DNA of 64,000 bases from Aldrovandia affinis (taxonomy: Eukaryota > Chordata > Actinopteri > Notacanthiformes > Halosauridae): assembly GCA_029706075.1 (NCBI GenBank), contig JAINUG010000055.1:5637839-5701838 (forward strand). Reading direction: 5' to 3'. Of the stretch, positions 11,752 through 23,800 are shown in pieces; within the stretch, counting starts at the first letter, position 1; every line of letters begins with the position of its first letter. The notes under the pieces were generated by a model. That model saw nothing but the letters and a program-made list of their open reading frames with translations, had not been told where the DNA came from and did not search any database. The position numbers and the translations under genes are program-made.

Positions 11752-12430
11752 GGGGCCTGTCTCACAAAGTTCAACATAGTCAGGGTATCTTTGCGTTAGC
11801 TGGCTACACAAAGCCTAACAAAGGCAATTACGACTAACCCATCTCACGACTGGTTATCAACTCGCTCTGTCAACCCTGTTTTTTTCCTATTGAGCTATGA
11901 GCACGTGCGCACAAAAGGAGCGGCGTTTGTAACACAGCCAACTGCATGCAACATGGAGAGATCCAGAGCACTGTTTCACGAAGCAGGATTGGTGGGTTAG
12001 CGAGCTAACTTTGGGCTTAACCCTAACTATATAAACTGCCCAGGTTCTCCGCATTACCAACGGAATGTGTATGTGGAGGCTACCGGTGGCTAGAAATACA
12101 TAGTTTTCTGCACAGTGATCGTATGGCTTCGACGAGTGGCATTTGTGACATGCCCTCTGTTCCCTCTGCAGAGAATCTGTATCTCTGTATTTTATTTATT
12201 TATTGATTCCGCAATTCTCTAAGTTTGGTGAGGCCATTTTCCAGAGAGCTGATTGGTGAGAGGGTGGCCTTTTTATAGGATTTGATTCATTAGCCGGAAC
12301 CTAAGCTGCATAAGTTACCATGGTGATGCAACCCAGTTAAAAGTGAGCCACAGTCGTGAGACCAAAAACCCAGGCTTAAGCCCAAAGTTAGCTCACTAAC
12401 CCACTAATCCTGCTTCGTGAGACAGGCCCC
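11752..12430. mobile_element. Palindromic MITE, GGGGCCTGTCTCAC ends
   Basis: The left end GGGGCCTGTCTCACAAAG is answered at the right by CTTCGTGAGACAGGCCCC. A second inverted pair lies inside: CACGAAGCAGGATTGGTGGG near 11977 against CCCACTAATCCTGCTTCGTG near 12400. No transposase is present. Confidence 0.85.
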
Positions 12431-12634
12431 AGGCCTATTCAATTCCAGGCCGCGAGGACCCTAGTGTCTGCGGGTATTTGCTCTGACCACACAGTACGCC
12501 ACCTGATTTTATGACTTATTAGTTTACCTCCTCGGTTCAGGAGGTGAGCTAATGATTAAAATCAGGTGGTGTAGTGGTTGGATTAAATACTGCAGACACT
12601 ACAGCCCTCATGGCCTGGAATTGAATAGCCCTGC
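12431..12634. mobile_element. Palindromic MITE, TTCAATTCCAGGCC ends
   Basis: CTATTCAATTCCAGGCC at the left is inverted as GGCCTGGAATTGAATAG at the right, and CCACCTGATTTTA is inverted inside as TAAAATCAGGTGG. It abuts the MITE at 11752-12430. Confidence 0.85.
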
Positions 12635-13025
12635 TCTAGACCAACACTAAAACACCCGATTCAACTAATCCAACTAACCATGGTCTTCAATCATTGATGA
12701 GTTGAATCACAGGTGAATTCAGCAAACAAAACATTCTGCTACGGTTGCTATTGAATGGCTTGTTTGGTCTTAATGTTGCACACCATTTCGCAACGACCTC
12801 ACAGGAATGTTTGTTCCAGTTTGGTGGGGTGTCGGGGCTGTATCCAGAAGCAGTGAGTGACGTATTTAAGAATTGGTGTGACACTGTACACAGTCGCCCT
12901 ATCAGCAATCACGGTAACAGCACCCTGCAGCCGTACGTTCGATACAGCATTGTTTCAGTTCATAAAACAGTTTGCAACATTTTTTGCTGCTGAACTCACC
13001 CAAGTGTTTTAGTGTTGGTCTAGAG
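12634..13025. mobile_element. MITE, CTAGACCAACACTAAAACAC ends
   Basis: The left end is CTAGACCAACACTAAAACAC and the right end GTGTTTTAGTGTTGGTCTAG, a perfect inverted pair. Internal palindromic tracts are weaker. It is non-coding. Confidence 0.88.
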
Positions 13026-13228
13026 CAGGGGTGTCAAACTCGTTCCATCGAGGGCCAAGTATATGCAGGTTTTTGTTGTAACCAATGCACTACACCAGGT
13101 AATTTCACTCATTTGCTCACTTCTTCAACCAAGGAGGGGAACTAACTGAAATCACCTGGTGTAGTGTATTGGTTACAACAAAAACCTGCATACACTCTGC
13201 ACTTGAAGGAATGAGTTTGACACCCCTG
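13026..13228. mobile_element. Palindromic hAT-type MITE
   Basis: CAGGGGTGTCAAACTCGTTC at the left faces GAATGAGTTTGACACCCCTG at the right. The interior is also palindromic (TTTTTGTTGTAACCAATGCA against TGTATTGGTTACAACAAAAA). Confidence 0.9.
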
Positions 13229-13469
13229 GTCTATAACAAATCCGTGCACCCACACCAGGCCCTTCTTTCATAAGACTGGACACACCTGGAGTAGAAAATG
13301 TGTTTGGTTCCCAGAGTACAGTGGTCATTGTGGTCTGTTCAAATGAAACCAGTGACTGTTCACACACTACACTACATAACAGGCAGCACTGCAGGAGAGC
13401 TACCACCAATCAGGAGAGGCATGTGTGTGTCTAATGACAACTGGCTAACTTTGAGTGCCTGCTATAGGG

Positions 13470-13652
13470 GTCGTCCCGGGTGAGGCTGGTTTTTGTTTTT
13501 ACCTTAAAAGTAACCAATTTAGACCCAAGCAAGCAATGTCGACCCCAGAAACCAGGTAAGGTGAGTTAACTGTGTAATCAACTGCTTTAATTGATCGATT
13601 AAGTGGACCAAAAACCACCCTGTGGCTCTTCAGAACCAGGAATGGCCACTCC
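13470..13652. mobile_element. Palindromic MITE (ACCTGGTTCC-type)
   Basis: Same family as 6800-7012 and 59085-59275: TGGTTTTTGTTTTTACCTTA, AACCAGGTAAGGTGAGTTAA and a complementary right end GGCTCTTCAGAACCAGG. Confidence 0.72.
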
Positions 13653-15521
13653 TGGCCTTGTGAGTAGTGAGATCAAAATATTTCACCATAGGTATAGGTT
13701 CTTTTCAACATAAGCATCCTTCTTCCGATACAAACATTCACTACTGATTTGTATGACCAAAAGGCTCCATTTTGGTCTCACCTGACCATAATACCCAGTT
13801 CCAATGCATGGAACTGGCTGTTTTTGTTGGATTTTATTAAAAAATAGTTATTAAGGGTCTGAATAATTGACATCTTTTTAAATAATCGTTTCTTTGAACC
13901 ATGATATTAGTATAAAATAGTGTAACTCTACTATTTTTTTTAGCATACAGCATTGCTCATAACCTCGTTAAACGTCTTTATCAAGGGTCTCAGTTATTTT
14001 AGACCTTACTGTATAACTGAACCTATTTTACACCCCAAATGAAAAACCGTAGGCCTACCAGTGTGTAATTGCATAATACGTAATACTCCTGTCGAATAGC
14101 CGGTGGCGTTGGAAATGAATTCCGTAAGAAACAATGGCCGTAACGAAATTAGGTGGATAAGGTCGCCACCTTCCGGAAAAATATAAAATGACTGCTTATG
14201 CTTGTAGACAAGGTTCTGCCACAGCCTCCCCCTAGCCTAGACAACGTGAGCAGTTAAACATAAGGAGTGTTTTTGTTCTTTTCTTATGACATTTTCCTAT
14301 TAGGATAGGCTGCAGCAGCAGTGTAAATTAGTGAGCAGAGGGGTCCTCCGAGCTGTGATCAAAGATCTGAAGTGATGTGCATAAAACCACTGCGAGTGAA
14401 AAATGGGTTTAAGGGCGAGTAAGAATCAGAGTAAGAATACAATCTGGTAATAGTATTTTAGCCGTAAAAACACCCCGAACTTGTCGGGTGGCGCTCGTGA
14501 GGGAGTCCTCGCGAGCTCTCCTGACAGCAGGTTAAAAGAACACAGCAGCCAGCCATGGTATGTAGGGACAGGAACAGTGAGTCTACATTATTATTTTTTA
14601 GACAGAAATACTACTTTGGAATCGTACAACGATGTAGATGCACTGAAAATATATAATTTTTTCTGGATGGGTAATTCATTGTTTCTTACGGACCGTGTTT
14701 GGTTACAATTTCACGATGTAAACATACCATACATACAATTTAAATATGGTATCATTTCAATATATCGGTTAAGTAGAATCTATTTAAATTCAATTACATC
14801 CCCGACACCCCTCCTCGGCGTCCACCTTTAGTCATTCTTTCTTTTCACTTGAATTTCACTGTAGAATCCATAGTTTTATAACTAAATCTTCATATCTAAA
14901 ACTGCATTTTAATTAGACTTTCTCGATTGTGAGAAAAGTTAAAACTGTTCAACGACAGAGATTCATTATTTCCAATTCCGCTAATGTATTAGATTACGAT
15001 TGGCTAATTCTACAGCATATTTTTAAATATATATTTACAAAAAATAAGACCTACTCCTAAAATACTATTTTTCTTTGCTAAAAGTTGTCAGCGCCGTTAT
15101 AAGAATGCCATACATGCAACTTTAAAGTTAGCATAATTTATTTAAATCATAAATCGTAGTTTGAGACTATTGTGCTTTTTAAGCGCTTTTCTCTTCGTTT
15201 TTATAGCATATCGGCCAAGGTCTCCTGCTACCGCGCACCTCCGCTCCAGCCGCTTTTGTCATTCCCTCTAGCAGTTGGAGGCGCTATTCAGCTTTGTGCA
15301 CATTTCAATCAACACTCCCCTCTGAGGCTCATGCAGAGACCTGTCCTATAGGCTTTCACTGGTAACCATGGAGAGGATAAACAGGAACCTGTTCTTGGGT
15401 TTGGTGTCAGTTGCCACCTCTCTGGCACCATTCAGAGCAAGAGACAGAGACCACTTGCTTGGGTTCCACAGACACACATTCTTGCACATTAGGAAGAGAA
15501 AAGGATTGGCGTGCGCAAAGT
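13653..15521. other. Intergenic spacer before the SPMIP1-like gene
   Basis: 13690-13990 looks like a decayed Tc1 fragment on the minus strand (GTTCTTTTCAACATAAGCAT resembles text at 18948; a TGTTGGATTTTATT tract is shared with other Tc1 remnants here). From 14000 to 15521 I see no exon or repeat I can name; this part presumably holds the promoter and 5' UTR of the next gene. Confidence 0.5.
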
Positions 15522-16533
15522 ATGAGGAACCTGCTGACCACTCAAAACCAGAACTGTTACCGGGAGCTGATCGAGAAGGAGGCTTACACTCGCATGGCGT
15601 GGAAGATCAAATACGGCGATGACTACCCCCTCATCTCCAACCCGTCCGGAAGCACAAAGGCACCACGGTCCCCTAAGCTCTCCACCCCCAAGACCATCCT
15701 GCTGCCCCCCATCCCGGTCCCGAAGCCCCCTGAGAGGAGGAAGGAAGCGCCGCCGCCGGCCCCAGCGGAGCGGGGGGGCCACGCCGAGGGGCCCTCGCCT
15801 CTGATGAGGCCTGTCTCACCCCAGACGAGGGAGGCGCTGTACCAGGGCTTCTCCAAGGAGGGCAAGGGCCGTCATTTGTACCTGCGGAGCCGCGTGCAGA
15901 AAGGTCCGGAAGAGAAGTTCGACTTTCCCCAGCTGTCTTCATGGGACTACGGCTGGAGACTGGGTGAGAGCACCAGCCCGCTATTGGCTTGACACACAGG
16001 GGGTTTTGCCCATGAAGAAAAAGAAAACGAAACGGATATTTAAAAAAAAAAAGAAGAAATGCTGGGTGCTCAGGTGACTCATTTTCACTTCTCTCACATG
16101 AGAGAAGTGAAAATACAAGGTGCTCATTGCGATAAAAAAGGGGACTAGAACTTAGAGAAAGAAATAGAAGGGAAGCAACAGAGCGTGTTACAAATAAAAC
16201 TGGGCTTACCTCAGCGACGCCCGAGGCACTCTTCTAGACGGAAGCATTGGCAGATATTTTACATTTTAAAATGAATATATATATATATCAATCAATCAAG
16301 CAAATTGGCAAACGTTGTGATGTACTGAGTCAGTTTTTTTTCATAGACATTTCTAGTTTGAGTTTAAGAGGTGTGAAAACTGTCATTTTAGTATTTAATC
16401 CATCCCCCACACAGGTGACTATGAGAGAGACTACAGGTCCCCTGTCAACGGGAGATCAGGAATCGTAAGGAACACGTTTTATGCCAGGAATGGTATTTTT
16501 AATTTTCCTTCTCCAACTGACCGACTGGGGTAG
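15522..16533 (+). CDS. SPMIP1/ATP6V1FNB-like small protein, two coding exons
   Basis: Coding exons are 15522-15963 and 16415-16533 (TAG at 16531), giving 186 aa. Donor GGGTGAGAG and acceptor CCCCCACACAG join in frame across a Gly codon. I chose ATG 15522 because the conserved-looking start 'MRNLLTTQNQNCYRELIEKE' follows it; the frame is open further upstream but that part looks like 5' UTR. The N-terminus is a charged helix with AYTRMAWKIKYGDDYP, the middle is Pro-rich and low-complexity (about residues 50-100), and the C-terminus has SWDYGWRLGDY and RNTFYARNGIFNF. From memory this resembles ATP6V1FNB (SPMIP1), a sperm-tail microtubule inner protein, whose human gene sits near FLNC and ATP6V1F. 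That the gene is real is likely; the family name is an inference. It converges on dnase1l3 about 1.3 kb downstream. Confidence 0.72.
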
Positions 16534-16783
16534 CAGGTGGCAGACGCCCCTTGTCAGCCAGGTTTCTCGAAGATCATGTTGGATAATATCACCTGGAACA
16601 AGCTGTTTAAATATGCCTTCAACTCTACACCAAAAGCAAAAGTTGTGACAATTGCATAGAACATAGTTTGCAAATGGTATCACATGAGATACCGTTTCTC
16701 ATTTTATTATTTTGAGAAAAAGTAATATACATGGTTATTATTATCAATAACAATCCGTAAATTAATACAAATGCTGATGTGGC

Positions 16784-16789
16784 AATAAA
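16784..16789 (+). terminator. Candidate polyadenylation signal, SPMIP1-like gene
   Basis: AATAAA lies about 250 bp after the stop codon, just before the Tc1 element at 16844. Confidence 0.5.
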
Positions 16790-16843
16790 TGTACTGGTAA
16801 ACAAAAGGTGCTTGTAATCAAATCATTTTTTAATATATATATA

Positions 16844-17386
16844 CAGTACCAGTCAAGAGTTTGAGTACACCTTCCATCTGGATTACGGCTAATCGGGTAC
16901 TCCTTCATTCTTCAGCAAGATAATGACCCAAAACACACCTTGAAGTTCTGCAAGAACTATCTGGTGAAGGAGGAATGTGAAGGACAATTCAAACTAAGGA
17001 CCTGGCCTGCCCAGTGTCCAGACCTCAATACCATAGAGCTTGTATGGGACGAACTGGAGAGAAGAGTCAAAGCAAAGCATCCCACAAATGTCTCTGGGAA
17101 TTGCTGCAGGAGAGCTGGGAAGACATGTCAGGTGATTTCCTGCTGAAACTTATTAACCAAATGGCCTGTGTTTGTAAGGCTGTTATCACAGCAAAGGGTG
17201 GCTATTTTGAAGAATCTAAGATTACATTTTCAATTAAATTTTCTTGAACATTGCTTTGATGTTCCTTTGATGTGTTTTTTGTCTTTTTCAAGTATTTACA
17301 GAAACTTGTAAAACAGTGTAAAACATTGTCAATTATGAGATGAACCTAGTTTCCAGCAGGTGTACTCAAACTTTTGACTGGTACTG
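16844..17386 (+). mobile_element. Internally deleted Tc1-like element
   Basis: The left end CAGTACCAGTCAAGAGTTTG and right end CAAACTTTTGACTGGTACTG are inverted repeats, with TA on the left flank. Only the C-terminal part of the transposase remains on the plus strand (QQDNDPKHTL-type start near 16914, WPAQCPDLNTIELVWDELER near 17001-17060). It sits between the convergent SPMIP1-like and dnase1l3 genes. The same deletion type occurs at 51714-52268. Confidence 0.9.
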
Positions 17387-17877
17387 TGTATATATAATTT
17401 TTTTAATGAGATAAGGTTATAAACATAATATGATTGTGGTAGAAAAATGACTAGCAATGCTGTAAAGGAAGCAGCTGGGGAAAATTGCCCCAGAGAAAGG
17501 CCGCTGTGCTAACACAAACCGTCTCCTGGCAACCGTTGAAATCCACACCGTGAATCCGCAGGTTCATAATTAACGAGTCCCATTTTAAGCACCACCGTCA
17601 GCGCTGCCCCACACTCCTGTTTCTCAGCGCGAGGCAGATTCGTGTCTCAACCTGTGTACAGTTACTTATCTAACACCCTGGCTTACTTTAAACGGTTCAG
17701 CGGCGATCTCGCAACCCACTAATTAGCTCCACTCCTGGGTGATTACTTAAGGCAGCTTAAGCCAGGGCCTAATGTTGACCCTCCTCTGTGGAAATGACCC
17801 CTTTGAAGCACACACTAAAGCACAGCAAGCACCAGGCTGCCGATGTGGGTCGCCTGGACCACCACAGGTATGCCTTA

Positions 17878-20800
17878 TTATGTCTTAAAGTTCTTTCTCC
17901 GTGGGGCACGGACAGTGATGGCCACTGGGAAATGGTCGCTCACATCCAGCGCCTGGAAGAGAGACGAGAGAGACACACATGCTTTAGAGACTCAGATGCG
18001 ACCTGCACTAACCCCTCGCTATTTCTGCTGTCGGGCGAAAGCCTCATCTGTCCTTTAGACTGTTGATTGTGCTTCCAATTCCCTTCTATGAACACTGGGC
18101 TTTTTTCAGGACAGCACATATGTATTTTTATATTGTAGTTTATCGGTAGTTTCAATTGTGGTTTGTGCCAATACATTTTTATTAAAGAATATCACTTTCT
18201 GAATTTTTTTAGCATAAAATAAAGCTCATTACTTATATAATTTATTTGATATGATCTCTTTTGTTAATCTTAATCTTTGAGTCTAGTAGAAACTAGTAGT
18301 CTAGTTTTTATTTATACCCTTGATAAAAATGAACAAAATAGATTATATAAAATAAACGATTTAAGTAATGAGGTATATTTTATGTTAAAAAAATTGGCAC
18401 GAACCACAATCAAATGGTTCACAAATTATTATTTTTTTCCCAAGAAAAATCAAGAATCACAAATATTCACACCCCTGTTATAAGTACTTTCTGGTTCCTC
18501 TGCCATTCCTTGGCCATTATAACAGCAAGTAGTCACCTTCTGTAGTGTCGTACAAGGTTATGTAACTTCTTGGGGGGGATCCTCAACCATTCCTCCATGC
18601 AGAATTGTTCTAGTCCCTTAAAATTCTTGGGTTGACGTTTGTGGACTGTATTTTTTATTTCAAACCACAAATGTTCAATTGGATTCAGGTCTGGAGACAG
18701 AGATGGCCACGTCAGGACATTGATCTTGTGCTCTGTCAATCATTTCTTCGTTTCTTTGGACATGTGTTTGGGATCTTGTTGGAAGGTTTATCTGTGGCCA
18801 AGCTTCCTGGCAGAGGAAACAAGGTCTTTGGTACATGCTGGAGTTCATGGTTCCATCTATTTTAATAAGGACCACAGGGCCTGTGGATGCAAAACAACCC
18901 CAAAGCATTGAAGATCCACCATCATGTTTCACCGTAGGCATGAGGTTCTTTTCAACATGACTTGCATTCTTTGGATGCCAAACATAATGGTGATATGCAT
19001 GTCCAAAAAGCTTGATTCGGCCACAAGACATGGTTCCAATTGTAATTCAAGATGCCTTTTTTGGTGAATTGTCTTCAAAAGAGACTTCCTTCTTGCATCT
19101 CTCCCATAAGGCCATTGTCATGTAGGCATCATCGAATGGTAGCCTTAGACACCTTGTAACCCCAAGATGCCAGGTTGTTTTGGAGATCTTGCCTGTCGAA
19201 CCATCCGTCTCACTACACGTGGGGGCAAGATTTGCATCCTCTACCTGGCAGATTAGCCACTGTTCCAGTGGCCTTAAACTTCCTAAAAATTGACACAACA
19301 GTGGTATCTTTTAACTTTTTCATTTTTTGTAGCCATCTCCTGATCTGTAGAGGTCAATAACCTTTTGTCTGATGCTTTCAGGGAGTTCTTTGCCTTTCAC
19401 CATGATAATAGCTGACCACAGTATTTCAAACGTGTACTCCCTCCTTTTTATACCATAGGGAAACAGGATACCATTGTAGGGCACTGTATAGTTTCATAAC
19501 CTTCCAATGAACTTCAAATAAGTTGTATATTTATGAAGATTTGTTTTTGTTGGATTACATTTAAAAGAATAGTTAGGGGTATGAATAATTGTGATCTGGA
19601 TGTTTTCTGGAGAAAAAAATATTATTCATTAAAAAAAAAAAATTCTGATCAATTGTATTAGTAATGTAGGTTTGGAATTTACAGATTGTATTGAGTATAA
19701 AGTATACCTCATTACTTATATAGTTTATTTTATTTCTTATTATTATCTCTTTTGTTCATCTTTAACAAGGGTGTGAATAAAAATGGAGCCTACTGTAAAT
19801 ACAAATAGTTTTACATGGAAATGAAAATGTCAATTTTTACCTGATCCTCTGTGAGTCCGAATGCTGATTTGAAATCAAACACCTCCATGGAGGCTGGGTC
19901 CACAGCCTGGATCATATTCTCACCATGCAGAACAATCCTGCAGACAGTCACTCAGTCAGTCCCTGTTTTTGCACATGTGCCATTTTCAAGAAAGTTGTCA
20001 TACAGCACTTCACAGTCCACCCGGTGACTACAGCTGTTCTCAGGCTGTAGTTTAAGAACAACACAACTCAAGTAGGGTGCAGATTTGGATGATAGGGGAC
20101 AGGGGGTGTTGAACGAGAGGCTGAAAAGGTAACTCACAAGTCTTGATTTATAGACCATCCAGTGGGGTCAAGGGTTAATGGAGTCAGGAAGAGGCAGTCA
20201 ACCAATCAGAGGATAAAGAGGTGCAAACCCCAGAGAAGCACCATGGCAACTGCACAGTGATCGCAAAGCGGCTGTGGAAACTGTGTGCATGTACTCTATA
20301 GGTCAGTCTGGAGAACTGGCCACTGATACATTTGGACTCTCTAATTAAAGGTACATTAAATGATAAGAGCGGTAGCTCTGGAACTTTTCCGAGCCCAAGA
20401 CCCACCAATGAAAATAAAATTTTTGTGACCTACCCATTTTACATTTACAATTTAATCATTTAGCAGACACTCTTATCCAGAGCGACTTACAAGACTTACC
20501 AGCTCCACCCACTGGGCTACCCAGGGCTTGGGCCTGACCAGATTTCAGTTCAAGTTTAAAATTCTGACCAAGAATTAATATGTTTTGTTTTTTTCACAGA
20601 TTAATTTTTTTAATTTCACCTCTCACTTCATTTACTCACTGATTTGAACCAATCATTGTGCTTCTGCTGTGCAGTGAAAAAAACCATTTTCATTGGTTCA
20701 CACAGGCCAATGATTGACACCTCACTGTGCCTCCACCCATTTTGGGGGATCATGGAACCTCATCCCCCCCTCCCATTGCTAAGGGAGATGCCTCACCTGT

Positions 20801-23800
20801 CGTAGGCACAGCTGGTGCTCTCCTTCACGGTGGTGTCCATGGTGTCCTCGGTCAGCCACAGGAAGCTTTTGTCCGATCTCAGGCGGATGTTGCCCCACTG
20901 CTTTTTTGGGACGTACCCGCAGGCTGCATTGAAATCCCCCATGATGATGAAGTTCTGCAGAGCAGAGGATGAGAAATAGAGCCGGGGAAACCCGATCTGG
21001 TATTTGTCCATGCTCGGGTAATCTGACTCCCGGCGTGGATCGAATATCTGGAGCATGCACACGTCAGCAGTGTAGTATAATGGCTAGGGAACTGGGCTTG
21101 CAACTGGTTGCAGGTTTGATTCTCAGGTGGGGCACTGCCGTTGTACACCTTGAGTAAGGTGCTTATCCTGAATTGCTTCCGTAAATCCAGCAGTATAAAT
21201 GCATCGTATGCAAAAATAAATAAATAAATAACGTAAGGTGAGCCACACGTGAAGTGAGACGTGTGTGCATGGCGCTGACAATGCTTAGGCTATGGGTTCA
21301 ATTCCCACTGTGACCACATACTGTAAGTCCCTTTGGATAAAAGTGTCTGCTAAATGCCACATGTTATGTTATGTAAGTTGTGTAATTCGCTCTGGATAAG
21401 AGTGCCTGCTGAATGCCTAAAATCGAACTGTGTCTTTCGCTCAGCTAAAGAGCTGAATCCCTTTAGTCATTCTCACTCGTCGGGCTGTTCCCATATGGTC
21501 TGAACTCACAGATACTGAGCCATGCTTCACATCAGTGACAAAAGTGTATGACCCAATGAACTTATTGCAGCAAAGCACTTGTATTATGAATATTTCATGA
21601 TCTGGTTGTTGATTTCTACAGGTAAATGCCCAAATAAAGGAAACATTCCAAAAAAAAGTGCAACTGTCCGTTCCAGGGAGGGGGGAGGGAAGCCGACATG
21701 AGTTCGCTGCGTATAGGAGTGGCTCTGGAGTACGAGAGTTACAATCGACGGCTTGGCGTGTGCCTTCTCGGAGGAGACAATACATTGCCTCTGTCACTGC
21801 CGGTCACAGGGCTACGGCAGAAAACTCACAATACGAGGGGGGGATTGACATGAAAAATAGAGGGTGTAATTGGCTACTAAATTGGGAGAAAATGGGATAA
21901 ACACCATTTTCCAACAACATAAAAAAAACACCAAATGATGGAATTTCTCATGGAAGAATGGTGTGGCATCCCTCCAGGAGTTCCAGACGTGTAGAATAAT
22001 TTCCAAGGCGCACTGAAGCTGCTCTGGTGTCTCGTGATGGCCCAATGCCCTATTAACACATTTTATGTTGGTGTTTCCTTTATTTTGGCAGTTATCTGTA
22101 TATTTCACAATTTAAAAGAAAACAATACTCTACATCGGGGTTGGGGTCAATTCTATTTAAATTATGTACATTCCAATCCAAATTCATGAATCTAAATATG
22201 GCCATCATGTTCTATTAGGATTTTCAATTCATGAGTTGAATTTCAGTTAATTTCCCGAATGCACTGAATTGAATGGAGTTGACCCCAAGCCTGATGCTGA
22301 TCTAATGGGTACGTTCTAATATTCAGTCTCGGAGCGGCAGAGCGCACCCTGGCTGTTTGAACATTCAGAGCGTTAATAGATTAGGAGTTCGTCTATTCAG
22401 AGCGCTCCGATCTAGGGGCGTTCAGAGCACTCTCTGAACGCTCTGGGTGTGAAGTAAGATTGTCAGAGTATGTGACGTCGTTATCTAGCTCAGACAATTG
22501 CCAGACGTACCTGCCAGATGTGACTGTTCTGTGCCGATGGCTTCACTGAACACAGTTAAAGCGTTCGTGAATTGTAAAATAAGTATATGCTCTGTGACAC
22601 TTTGATCAGGCTACGCAGATTTCAGAACATAGCGTCAGAGCGAACAATAGCATACACCCCATCTTGGAGGACAAGTGCTGCAAGGTCAAAACCCACCTCT
22701 GCTGTGGTCCATTGCTGTTTGGTGTCCTGGAAGACGTCGTAGAGCTCGTCTATCTCCCGCACTGCCTTCTCTGGAGTTGTGTGTATGGGAATTATCACAA
22801 AGTCCTTAGTAGCTAGATCAAAAGGAGAGCGAGGAAATAAATAGGAGTTAAGATATTAAAAAGTTAATTTTGGACCAAACAACATTCAGTCCTATTTAGG
22901 GTTCATCTACAAAGACCTAATAATAGTTGATAAAGTCACGAATTGGGCGCACCTGTTCTGGGAGATGAAAACCACACTACAAAGGGCTCGCGGGAGAAGA
23001 CGTCTTCATCTCCAATCTGCGCGTCCAGGTACTGATACACGGCCTTCACAGACACCAGCCTGCGTCTGAGAGCGTGAGGGAATATTATCTCGGTCAACGC
23101 GTGTCTATATACACTACCGGTCAAAAGTTTTAGAACACCCACATTTTCCAGTTTTTACTGAAATTTAAGCAGTTCAAGTCCAGTGAATAACCTGAAATGG
23201 TACAAAGGTAAGCGGTGAACTGCCAGAGGTAAAAAAAAAAAAAAAGTTTAGGTTACCAAAAACTGAAAAATAATGTACATTTCAGAGTTATAAAAAAGGC
23301 CCTTTTCAGGGAACAAGCAATGGGTTAACGTGGGTTAACAGTCACTCTGTGCAAGTCGCCGACTCGGGATCCAGCAAAAGAGCCCCAGACCATCACGCTT
23401 CCTCCTCCATGTCTGACAGTTGGTGTCACACACTGAGGAATCATCCTTTCGCCTACTCGATGGCCTACAAAAACCTTTCAAAATGCCAAGATTTCAATTT
23501 TGATTAATCGGTCCATAAGACCTTCTTCCAGTCTTCAGTAGTCCACTGGCGGTGCTTCATGGCCCAGGCAAGTCTCTTTTTCTTATTTTGCCATCTTAGC
23601 AATGGCTTTCTTACTGCCACTCGACCTGTCAAACCTGCAGCTCGAAGTCTTCTCTTCACAGTTGAAACTGAGACTTCCTTACTTCGACCAGTGTTCAAGC
23701 TGTGCTTGAAGTTGTTGTCCTGTGAGCTGCCTATCATGCAAGCTGTTGACTCTCAGAAACTTGTCTTCTGATGTTGTTGTGGCTTTGGGTCTGCCAGACC

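Noticed and set aside
15411-15521. Longer N-terminus for the SPMIP1-like protein (start at 15411)
   Set aside because: The extra 37 residues look random, while ATG 15522 starts a sequence that looks like the family N-terminus.
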